NCBI GenBank assembly: GCA_038324085.1
Contig: JBBQHP010000018.1
Location: 12,960-76,959 of the forward strand
DNA: 64,000 bases
Direction of reading: 5' to 3'
Source of the DNA: Ga0077523 sp038324085
GTDB taxonomy: Bacteria > Pseudomonadota > Gammaproteobacteria > Burkholderiales > Ga0077523
Below, one piece after another: positions 18,452 through 25,254 of this stretch (position 1 is the first letter of the stretch; each line of letters starts with the position of its first letter). The notes under the pieces are model-generated. The model was given only the letters and a program-made list of their open reading frames with translations, had not been told where the DNA came from and did no database searches. Both the position numbers and the translations under genes were made by a program.

Positions 18452-19117
18452 ATGAAGTCTGTGTGGCCGACCTTTCTGGTGCTCCTCTTCGCGTTCTGGA
18501 TCGGGAACGGGCAAACATCCTTTGCCGCCACCGATCTCGAGCGCATTTTAGAGGCCGCAAGAGCACAAGCGGATGGCCAAGGCACCCTTAAGTTCACCCG
18601 CATTACTAACGGTGGCCGCTTCACCGGATGCGAGTTGCAGTTCTCTGGCGCAACGCGTGATTGGAGAAGCAAAGGCGGCGAACTCGTCAAGTTCATGGGA
18701 TCGATCAGCAGCTTTTACGACCGCGGAAAGAATTTTGCCGTTTTCATCAAGCTCCGTGGTGAAGATTTTGAGTTCGACAGCAACGGCAGGCTGAGCGCCA
18801 AGCCTTTTGTTCCGCAGCAGCTGACGCTTCAAGCCGGAAAATCGAACTACGGCCCCGGCCCCGGTGTTCAGCGACTGCAGTGCGAGAATGGTTATCCATG
18901 TTGGATCTTCTCGCCACCTGGGTCGCAGTTTGCCTTGGGTTACGTCGAGAGTCTCATGACTGATTCGCTGGAATTTCGAATTGCGAGGACTGCCTCTTCG
19001 ATTGATCTTGTGCTTAACTTGGCCGAGCTAAAAACCAAGGAAGAGAACTACCCTGAATACCTACGGTTTGCGGGGTGCTACGAGGAACTCGTGCGCCACC
19101 TTTCTCTACAAGACTAG
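18452..19117 (+). CDS. Exported protein of unknown function
   Basis: A 221-aa protein with a clear signal peptide (residues 1-25, ending TSFAA). The mature domain is not recognised. It has four cysteines (GCELQF, LQCENGYPCW, AGCYEEL) that could form disulfides after export. Its codon use and base composition are visibly more A/T-rich than the chromosomal neighbours, in keeping with transfer on the element. It is convergent with the element's leftward operon and overlaps the end of its last, broken gene by about 12 bp. Confidence 0.75.
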   Translation: MKSVWPTFLVLLFAFWIGNGQTSFAATDLERILEAARAQADGQGTLKFTRITNGGRFTGCELQFSGATRDWRSKGGELVKFMGSISSFYDRGKNFAVFIKLRGEDFEFDSNGRLSAKPFVPQQLTLQAGKSNYGPGPGVQRLQCENGYPCWIFSPPGSQFALGYVESLMTDSLEFRIARTASSIDLVLNLAELKTKEENYPEYLRFAGCYEELVRHLSLQD

Positions 19118-19445
19118 GCTTGTTCGTGCGATGCGCAGCGACGGATCGCGCGCCTGTTCAATCAGCCGCCGCGTCGCCGGCTTAACGGCTGGATCGCGCA
19201 TTGCCTCGTCGAACACGGGCCTGCGGCACGTTGGCAAGGGCTTGGTAGCGACTCGCGGCACGCTCAGGAATCTGCGCTTGCGTGATGGCCTCTCGGTATG
19301 CCGAATCACCGGCCACGCTGGCCAATGATCGAGCTTCTTGTGGCGTTATTCGCGCCAGATCCTTGAGCAGTTCGCCTGTCCTGCGCTCTGCCCTCAAGCG
19401 CACTTCGCACGCCCGCCGTTCTGCCTCCGTGTTTGCGCTCTGCAT
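19106..19445 (-). pseudogene. Phage-type protein, frameshifted
   Basis: The first frame (from 19445) reads AERRACEVRLRAERRTGELL...IPERAASRYQALANVPQA. This resembles small phage/plasmid proteins containing AERKAGELL and SSRWQALA. The similarity then continues in another frame as VFDEAMRDPAVKPATRRLIEQARDP to a stop at 19106. One extra base in the GGG at 19217-19219 (plus strand) explains the shift. A sequencing error is possible. Intact, the protein would be about 110 aa. It is the last gene of the leftward element operon. Confidence 0.6.
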
Positions 19446-19457
19446 CCTGCATCGGTG

Positions 19458-19727
19458 TTACGCACCTGTCGCGCGTGCAACTCCAACGCTGGAATTCCGC
19501 TCCTCCCGCGCAACAAATAAGTCGCCACCCTGATGCAAGCTCGCTACCGCGCGCGCCAGCAGCGCTTCCTCGGTTTCGCTCGGCTGTCGCGCGATCCTCG
19601 TTCCATTCACGATGTACGCCGACAACGGCGCATCGGCAAAACATCTGAGCGAGACGATCAGGGACGAGATCCCGACCCCGGCGCTGCGCTCCAACGCCTC
19701 GAGTCTGCTCGCGATTCCGCGTTTCAT
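19458..19727 (-). CDS. Hypothetical element protein (89 aa)
   Basis: Not recognised. It begins KRGIASRLEALERS, a likely coiled-coil start, then LIVSLRCFADAPLSAYIVNG and a segment ETEEALLARAVASL. It overlaps the upstream gene by 4 bp (ATGA at 19724-19727), which supports it as a real, coupled member of the element operon. Confidence 0.6.
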   Translation of the reverse strand: MKRGIASRLEALERSAGVGISSLIVSLRCFADAPLSAYIVNGTRIARQPSETEEALLARAVASLHQGGDLFVAREERNSSVGVARATGA

Positions 19728-19954
19728 GCATTCGTCTCGTTCGGTCGGTACTTCTGCTCCAACTCCTCATGTGAGACTTCGCTCCATCGCTGGGGCAGAT
19801 ACTCCGATTCCACCGGAATTATAATGAGGTGAGGGCCCAGTTTTTCATCCGGTCTCGTTGGCACATGCCGACCATCGGGCAGTTGGAATGCCACGTAGCT
19901 CTTCGCTTCGAAGCCGGCCTTTAAATCCGCGACGCGTCGTTCCAAGGCAATCAT
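19724..19954 (-). CDS. Hypothetical element protein (76 aa)
   Basis: Not recognised. Small mixed-charge protein (ALERRVADLKAGFEAKSYVAF...PVESEYLPQRWSEVSHEELEQKY). It overlaps its upstream neighbour by 4 bp (19951-19954) and its downstream neighbour by 4 bp, so it is a coupled cistron of the leftward operon. Confidence 0.6.
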   Translation of the reverse strand: MIALERRVADLKAGFEAKSYVAFQLPDGRHVPTRPDEKLGPHLIIIPVESEYLPQRWSEVSHEELEQKYRPNETNA

Positions 19955-20409
19955 GGTTTGTCCTTCTCTTCCAGCGAGGCAATCCGCCGCTCCAGCTCGT
20001 CGACCTCAATGATCCTCGCCTGACTGGCGATCACCTGTATGACGGTGGCGGCCTGGCTCGGGGTCAAGCTCCCCTCCGATAGCGCCGAGAGAACGACGCG
20101 GCCTTGATCGGCGAGCTCGCCGCCAAGCGATCGGATCGATATCGGCGCATCAATGTTGGCCAGCCGCGGATGGGCATAGGGCGCGCATGCCTTCGCAGCG
20201 TCCAAGCGCAATCCATCCATCTGCACCTGGGTCTGCGCATCGGCACCCGCCGGGTAGGGCTTGCGCATAAGGTCGAGCATGAACTCGAGCGGCGAGACTC
20301 CGTCGCTCAACGCGCGCTCGACGAGCTCCTGTCTTGCGAGGGTCGTACGGTTCGGTGTACCGCGTTGGCGGCCACCGCGGCGTTCACCCGGTTCTGATCC
20401 GCGCGGCAT
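19951..20409 (-). CDS. Small-terminase-like / DUF5681-type phage protein
   Basis: A 152-aa protein. The N-terminus (GERRGGRQRGTPNRTT) has the basic Gly-rich GRxxGTPNK-type motif of DUF5681 and small-terminase-like phage proteins. The middle (LRLDAAKACAPYAHPRLANIDA) is also typical of them, and the C-terminus is a likely coiled coil (IIEVDELERRIASLEEK). In phages such proteins recognise packaging-site DNA; in satellites a small terminase redirects helper packaging. No large terminase accompanies it. Function is by resemblance only. Confidence 0.6.
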   Translation of the reverse strand: MPRGSEPGERRGGRQRGTPNRTTLARQELVERALSDGVSPLEFMLDLMRKPYPAGADAQTQVQMDGLRLDAAKACAPYAHPRLANIDAPISIRSLGGELADQGRVVLSALSEGSLTPSQAATVIQVIASQARIIEVDELERRIASLEEKDKP

Positions 20410-20716
20410 CGCTCTGTCCCGTGGCTTCGTTCAAGAACTTGATCTCGTCCTCCAGCGTCTCTCGGATCACGCCGAGCCGGTGTTCCACCTTCAGCGGCCT
20501 TCCCCGGCCATTACTATCGATTGCTTCTGTTTGTGAAGGGGATGGGCCCAGTTTGGGGCCCGAGAGCCGGTTCCCGGAGGATCTCAACGGAGCCCCCGCG
20601 TGCTTCGCGAATTCGCCTTGTTCCATCGGCTGTTGGCGGAATAGCCGGCGGATGCAGGTCAGCGTCGGCTGGACAGCCAGAACCGGCGCGGGGAGCGAAG
20701 GACGCCGCGTCCTCAT
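20384..20716 (-). CDS. Hypothetical element protein (110 aa, start uncertain)
   Basis: Not recognised. The C-terminal half (GRGRPLKVEHRLGVIRETLEDEIKFLNEATG) looks genuinely coding and helical; the N-terminal half is less convincing. The start at 20716 sits in an ATGA with a short open stretch after the helicase gene. An alternative start at 20788 forms an ATGA with the helicase stop. It overlaps the start of the small-terminase-like gene by 26 bp. Confidence 0.45.
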   Translation of the reverse strand: MRTRRPSLPAPVLAVQPTLTCIRRLFRQQPMEQGEFAKHAGAPLRSSGNRLSGPKLGPSPSQTEAIDSNGRGRPLKVEHRLGVIRETLEDEIKFLNEATGQSDAARIRTG

Positions 20717-20784
20717 GGGGTGCTCTCTTGTTGCTCCAGCGCCTCCAGCTGGGGCAGGCGACTTCGGGCCGATGCCGCAGCGGC

Positions 20785-21699
20785 TCATTCGCCATCCCGC
20801 GCGGCGAGGTAGTTCTCGCGCGCGTCGTTGTCGTGATAGCGGCCCGTCACGAGGTCAAAGCGCAGCTCCGCAACGCCGATCCTGCCAAGGTGTCGCCACC
20901 GCATTTTCTGCACGTGGATCTGCGTCTGCAGGGCCGCGGAACTGTCCTGGTCCACACCGGTATCGCGCCACACGCAAATGCACGCGTCGGGCTTGTTGAA
21001 CCAGTTAGCACTCCCCGAGATGTCGTACGGCGTAGGAATAGGGCGCTTGCCTGACTGGCGCTCCTTCGCGAGCATATGCGGATGGGCGACGATCCACATG
21101 TGCGCTCGGGTTGCGCGGGTCATCGAGACGACGTCGGAGAGCGCCTCCGAGATGTAGTCCGTCTCCGTCTGACCCGCTAAGCGCCGGTGCTCCAGGCGGT
21201 TCCAGGGGTCGAACACGATGCCGGGTTGTCGTCCGCCGTTGTCGCATTCCCTGGCGAATGCTCGCGCCGTGTCCATCAGGTTAGAGAACCGATCGTTCGC
21301 CTCGAACAACGCGAACTCGAAGCGCTCGTCCAGATCCTTCGAGTTTGTCGCGACCTCCATCCATGTCATCCGGTACCCGCGACCATCGCGGAATCGCCTT
21401 CCGGTGACGCGCTCCAGGATCTCGACCTTGTGCATCTCGAGCGGTTCCTGCTCCGGCGAACAGACGAGGAATCGCCAGGGACGACCCTCGCACGGTCGGG
21501 TCAGGAGGTTCACGAGCAGTGAATCGAGCCACGCCGATTTGCCATGATTCGGAATGCCGGTCACTACCGTAGCGGCGGAAGGCGCGACGGTGTAGAGACC
21601 GTCCAGGCTCGCCCAACCGGTCGAGGTGCCCCGCCGCATGCCCTTGAGGTAGAGCGCTTCCATGCGGTCCATGTCCTCGCCGAATCCGGTGCGTTTCAT
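20785..21699 (-). CDS. DnaB-like (RecA-fold) replicative ATPase of the element
   Basis: A 304-aa protein with a DnaB C-terminal-like RecA fold. Walker A is GIPNHGKS (residues 48-55), a probable Walker B is GIVFDPWN, and the HPHMLAKERQSGKRPIPTPYDISGSANW segment is the typical phage or twinkle-type helicase motif. There is no N-terminal primase or DnaB-N domain. It starts in an ATGA overlap with the replication-initiator gene, matching the phage order initiator then helicase. It presumably unwinds the element's origin. Confidence 0.8.
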   Translation of the reverse strand: MKRTGFGEDMDRMEALYLKGMRRGTSTGWASLDGLYTVAPSAATVVTGIPNHGKSAWLDSLLVNLLTRPCEGRPWRFLVCSPEQEPLEMHKVEILERVTGRRFRDGRGYRMTWMEVATNSKDLDERFEFALFEANDRFSNLMDTARAFARECDNGGRQPGIVFDPWNRLEHRRLAGQTETDYISEALSDVVSMTRATRAHMWIVAHPHMLAKERQSGKRPIPTPYDISGSANWFNKPDACICVWRDTGVDQDSSAALQTQIHVQKMRWRHLGRIGVAELRFDLVTGRYHDNDARENYLAARDGE

Positions 21700-22379
21700 A
21701 GGGCGACCTGCAAACGCTGGGGTATCGACGCAGCGGAAGTCTCGTCCTCCCAGCGTCGACCGTTCAGCCAGGACGACGGATGCGGAATGTACTTGCCACC
21801 GTCGCGCTGCCAGTCCTCGCTCGCGCGCTGGCGCTCGAGCGCCCCGAGCATGTCCCCAAGGAGCGCAGGCGATGGTTTCAGCTTCGCCCAAGCTTTCGAT
21901 GCATCCGCCTTCGCTACCCTTCGCGGATATGCAGACCAGAACGCTTGAAATCCTGTCGACACCACCGCGGAAGGTTCAATTGGGTAGTTAAGAACAAGTT
22001 CGGGTGCAGAATCTGCGGGGGTTAGGTGCAGAATCTGCGGGGGTGGGGGTGCAGAATTTGCGGGGGTAGGGGTGCAGATACTGCGGGGGTGGGGGTGCGA
22101 AGATTGCGGGGGTTTCCACGTTCTCGGATCTGTCACCGCATAGACCGTACTAGTCCCCTTCCGAAATTCGCGAGTCATGTAACCCCAGGCTTCGAGGCGT
22201 CCAAGCGCGACCTGAACGGTGCGTTCCGATGCCCCCGTTTTCCTCGTCAGGGTGGCCACAGACGGAAACGGATTGCGCGGCGATTTGTCGCTGATGAAGT
22301 CTACGACGGCCAGGAGCACCATGCGTTCAGTCACCGGCAAAGCACTGGCGAATACTGCTTTCATCAGCTTCAAGCCCAT
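21696..22379 (-). CDS. Phage O-like replication initiator with N-terminal winged HTH
   Basis: A 227-aa protein. Residues 1-75 form a HTH_36/O-like winged helix (VATLTRKTGASERTVQVALGRLEAWGYM). Residues about 88-126 are a low-complexity Pro/Ser/His linker encoded by five DNA iterons. The C-terminal part (FWSAYPRRVAKADASKAWAKLKP) is typical of phage replication proteins that recruit a helicase. It is followed by the DnaB-like gene with a 4-bp overlap. By analogy with lambda O, it likely binds the iterons inside its own gene and starts element replication. Confidence 0.82.
   Translation of the reverse strand: MGLKLMKAVFASALPVTERMVLLAVVDFISDKSPRNPFPSVATLTRKTGASERTVQVALGRLEAWGYMTREFRKGTSTVYAVTDPRTWKPPQSSHPHPRSICTPTPANSAPPPPQILHLTPADSAPELVLNYPIEPSAVVSTGFQAFWSAYPRRVAKADASKAWAKLKPSPALLGDMLGALERQRASEDWQRDGGKYIPHPSSWLNGRRWEDETSAASIPQRLQVAL
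22003..22116. repeat. Five intragenic iterons, putative replication origin
   Basis: Five copies start at 22003, 22025, 22048, 22071 and 22094 (spacing 22, 23, 23, 23). The plus-strand consensus is TGCAGAATCTGCGGGGG, with a short dyad GCAGA-A-TCTGC in the best copies; the fifth is most diverged. The 23-bp period is not a multiple of three, so the encoded linker changes frame from unit to unit, which points to selection on DNA. An A/T-richer stretch adjoins at about 21974-22000. Confidence 0.75.
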
Positions 22380-22382
22380 GGT

Positions 22383-22604
22383 TCACCGGCGCATGCACTT
22401 GCTGCGCGCAGACTGATCGTCGAATTCAGCCCTTTCAATCTTCATGAGCAAAAGCCCGACATCGGGGCACGAAAGCGGGCGGAACGGCAGCTGCGCCTCG
22501 CAGATTATCGCGTTGATGACCCAGCTTGCAGCGCTAAGTCGCTCGATCTGCTCCCGAATTGCAACGAAGGATTCGATCTGATCGCGCCGTAAACGGGTAG
22601 CCAT
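22383..22604 (-). CDS. Hypothetical element protein (73 aa)
   Basis: Not recognised. It begins ATRLRRDQIESFVAIREQIERLSAASWVINAI and is likely all helical. Its start overlaps the upstream stop by one base (TGATG at 22602-22606), and it ends 3 bp before the replication-initiator start, so it fits the operon. Confidence 0.55.
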   Translation of the reverse strand: MATRLRRDQIESFVAIREQIERLSAASWVINAIICEAQLPFRPLSCPDVGLLLMKIERAEFDDQSARSKCMRR

Positions 22605-22945
22605 CAGGACTCCCGGGCGGCGGCGGAGAATTGCACCGGCCCCCCCGGGGGGCCAGCTATGGCGCCCAAGTCGCCTGCATCTCCCTGAGCCGAGATTGCA
22701 GCTCGCGCAGAATCCTGTGCCTGTTGCGCTGCAAGTCGGGCGGCCCACGCGCCTGGCTGTTCGTGGACCATTTCCGTAACCCCAACGAGGATCGTCAGCG
22801 GCCGGTGGGTCGAGGGCAACGCGTAATAGCGAGTTTTTTTTACCCCGGCGAGCAACATCCAGGCGGTCTTTGTGAAGACGGCCGGGGCAGGATTTTCCGA
22901 GTCCCGGCTGGGTTTCGGGGGCACACCCTTTGCGGAATTTTCCAA
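22604..22945 (-). CDS. Hypothetical element protein (113 aa)
   Basis: Not recognised. The N-terminal half (FTKTAWMLLAGVKKTRYYALPSTHRPLTILVGVTE) looks structured. The C-terminal part is rich in Ala and Gln (ARLAAQQAQDSARAAISAQGD) and then Pro/Gly. It could be a small regulator, but no helix-turn-helix can be claimed. It is coupled by TGATG to the next gene. Confidence 0.5.
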   Translation of the reverse strand: MENSAKGVPPKPSRDSENPAPAVFTKTAWMLLAGVKKTRYYALPSTHRPLTILVGVTEMVHEQPGAWAARLAAQQAQDSARAAISAQGDAGDLGAIAGPPGGPVQFSAAARES

Positions 22946-23076
22946 GTCACGTCTCCTTGAACTAGGACGAGACCATGCGCCGCACTCAGATGGTCACGCC
23001 CGCACTAGTTCCGATGAATGCGGCTGCGGATTCATCGTGGCAGACCAGTTCCAACATGTCAGGGAAACAAAACGGG

Positions 23077-23643
23077 TTATTTCCTCCCCGCATCATCGAT
23101 GGCATCTCGAGCGGCTGAAAATATGCTGTCCGCATCAATTGCGATGTAGTGCTTCTTCAGCGTTTCTTCCGTGAGTTGAAGTCCCAAGTATTCGATCACT
23201 TGGCCGGCTGCCGTTTCAATTGATATGGGCTTGTTTTGGGACTTCGCTTTCTCCCGAAGGTGCCACATCGCATACGCAAACTCCGACCGGCGCTCGTACT
23301 CAAGCTTTTGGGTCAGGCGGTGCCCGCTCCGCTGCTTGCGCCTCAAGCGGAATGCGTCATCTAGCGAAATCCGACCGGCGCTTTCAAGATAGCGCTGCAG
23401 GCTAGCGCCGATGGAGGAAAGTGTTGCCGCCGGTGGTGTTATGCCTTTGCTTACACATGCTACATAGGTGCGAATGGCATCGATTGAATCGGCAAGAGGA
23501 TAGTGTGAGGAAATCAGAATCTGGATCTTGCGTTCCTCACTGTCCGTATTCCAACCGGGCCTCATTTCGAGCCATGCTTGCTCAAGCAATAGCCGATCGA
23601 GCGCTTTCGACGAAACACCGTCGTCGTTCGACTGGTCTGTCAT
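23077..23643 (-). CDS. Hypothetical element protein (188 aa)
   Basis: Not recognised. Mostly helical, soluble protein beginning TDQSNDDGVSSKALDRLLLEQAW, with SHYPLADSIDAIRTYVACVSKG in the middle and a basic segment RLRRKQRSGHRLTQKLEYERR near residue 120. It could bind nucleic acid, but no motif proves it. The start at 23643 gives the shorter, better-composed N-terminus. It lies between the integrase and the replication genes. Confidence 0.6.
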   Translation of the reverse strand: MTDQSNDDGVSSKALDRLLLEQAWLEMRPGWNTDSEERKIQILISSHYPLADSIDAIRTYVACVSKGITPPAATLSSIGASLQRYLESAGRISLDDAFRLRRKQRSGHRLTQKLEYERRSEFAYAMWHLREKAKSQNKPISIETAAGQVIEYLGLQLTEETLKKHYIAIDADSIFSAARDAIDDAGRK

Positions 23644-23874
23644 TGCACCCCCCTTCCGCGCGTTCCCTTGAGACGGAACCGCGCCCACCGAGCAAGGGGA
23701 CTCAGTGTTCGCCCTGGCGGATCAGGCCGGGGCTAGGGCGCGGTGTGCGAAGCGTACCGCGAAAGCTAAAAGCATGGACAACCTGGGCGCGACGGCGATG
23801 AAGTCTCCCTACTAAATCCGGCGGACACAGCCGGTCTTCACGCTCTCCCCGGAGCTGCTGGGGTTGGAGAAAAC

Positions 23875-25080
23875 CTATGCGGCACGCACCTCCACGAGTC
23901 GCGGCCGTTGCAGCATTTCCAAATGCCTCGCCCAGAGTTCGAGGGCGGCCTTCCGTTCTTCCCAAAAGTCGCCGCGATCGTAGATCTCGATTAGTCCGCC
24001 GAGGCTATGGTTCAAGCACTTTTCGGCGACGATGACGTCGACGCCCAGTTTCCGGAGATGGGCGCGAGCCGTGCTACGCAAGTCGTGGACATTGAACCGG
24101 CGAGTATTGGCTTCAAGTCGCTGCAGCGCTGTATTGAGGCGGGCACGTGAAGCGTGCTTTCGGGGCGCCGTGGATGGGATGAGCCAAGGTGTGCCCATCA
24201 TCTTCGCCATGTCGATCAGTTCCCGGAACCACGCCACCACCATGGGCGCGAGCGGGATGACGAGGCCTTCGCGGGTCTTCGCGTGCTCATCGGGGATCGT
24301 CCAGCGGCCACCCATCAGGTCCACATGTTCGACGCGCGCCTTGGTCAGTTCGCTCTTGCGAGTACATGTGGCTAACAAGATGCGCAGCGCCAGGGCATTG
24401 ACCTTGCCGAGCTGTGGCAGGGCGGCTAAGACCTCCCGAAGTTCCTCGTCATCCAAGGACACGCGCTTGCGCGGCGGCGGTCGCTTGCCCAGTACTGCGC
24501 GCGACGACAGGCCGAGCATGGGATTTTCGCGGAGCACTCCGCGGGCGATGCCGTGTTTGAGGACCACGGAGAGCACGCTAAACACCCGCGCTGCCGTTGT
24601 GTACGAATGGGGCACTATCCCCTCCAACAGACCGGCGATCTCCTCGCGGGTGATCTCGTCGAGTGGCTTCCGGCCGACTTTGGGGCGCACGTGTAACCGT
24701 AGGAGGCGCGTGTAGTCCTCAAGGGTGACATTGGCCAACGCCGATCCTTCCTTGGCGAGGTAGGTGTCGGCCAAGTCGTTGAACGTCTTGCGGCCCCGCA
24801 CGGCGGCGTCCTTGACCTGCCTGACGAGTAGAGGGTCTTCGCCCTTGGATAGCTCGACGCGACGTTCCCGGGCCGTGTTGCGGGCCATGGCTAGCGACAT
24901 CCCCGGGTAACAGCCCAGTGTCATCGTCTTTGGCTTGCCGCCATAGCGGTACCGCAGCGCCCACGTGGCCCGGCCCGTAGGCGAGATGCAGAACGTCAGC
25001 CCATCGCCGTCTGCCTTCCCTGCGAGTGCATTCCCTTCGCGGACCCAGGTCCGCAGAGTGGCGTCGTTGAGTCGTCCCAT
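23875..25080 (-). CDS. int: Tyrosine-type site-specific integrase (P4-integrase type)
   Basis: A 401-aa tyrosine recombinase. The N-terminal DUF4102-like domain (TFCISPTGRATWALRYRYGGKPKTMTLGCYPGMSL) is followed by a core-binding domain and the catalytic domain. Catalytic residues: R241 (TRKSEL), K268, H332 and R335 (HDLRST), H358 (LNHS) and nucleophile Y367 (IYDRGD). All are present, so the enzyme looks active. The start at 25080 is favoured; 25092 would add four residues. It sits about 200 bp from the right attachment core, as expected for the enzyme that inserted the element. Confidence 0.92.
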   Translation of the reverse strand: MGRLNDATLRTWVREGNALAGKADGDGLTFCISPTGRATWALRYRYGGKPKTMTLGCYPGMSLAMARNTARERRVELSKGEDPLLVRQVKDAAVRGRKTFNDLADTYLAKEGSALANVTLEDYTRLLRLHVRPKVGRKPLDEITREEIAGLLEGIVPHSYTTAARVFSVLSVVLKHGIARGVLRENPMLGLSSRAVLGKRPPPRKRVSLDDEELREVLAALPQLGKVNALALRILLATCTRKSELTKARVEHVDLMGGRWTIPDEHAKTREGLVIPLAPMVVAWFRELIDMAKMMGTPWLIPSTAPRKHASRARLNTALQRLEANTRRFNVHDLRSTARAHLRKLGVDVIVAEKCLNHSLGGLIEIYDRGDFWEERKAALELWARHLEMLQRPRLVEVRAA

Positions 25081-25091
25081 TGAATCCTCCA

Positions 25092-25145
25092 TGTGTATGT
25101 GAAAAGTCGATGCAGGTCGACCGTACTCACGCACTCACATACACA
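25092..25145. promoter_or_regulatory. 11-bp inverted repeat in front of int
   Basis: Perfect arms TGTGTATGTGA (25092-25102) and TCACATACACA (25135-25145), separated by 32 bp, immediately upstream of the integrase start. The spacing fits two operator half-sites or integrase arm-type sites rather than a terminator. Function is inferred. Confidence 0.5.
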
Positions 25146-25254
25146 CAAATCGGAGAACTCTGGCGGACGAAGCCGAACAAGGCCGAACTGATTCAGGCAG
25201 AACAACTGCCCTGCATTCCGCGAGTTACCGACCAGCGCGCGAACGAGTGCGTAC

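Noticed and set aside
22003..22116. CRISPR array
   Set aside because: The repeats are directly adjacent (22-23 bp period) with no unique spacers and lie within a coding gene, so they are iterons or a tandem repeat.
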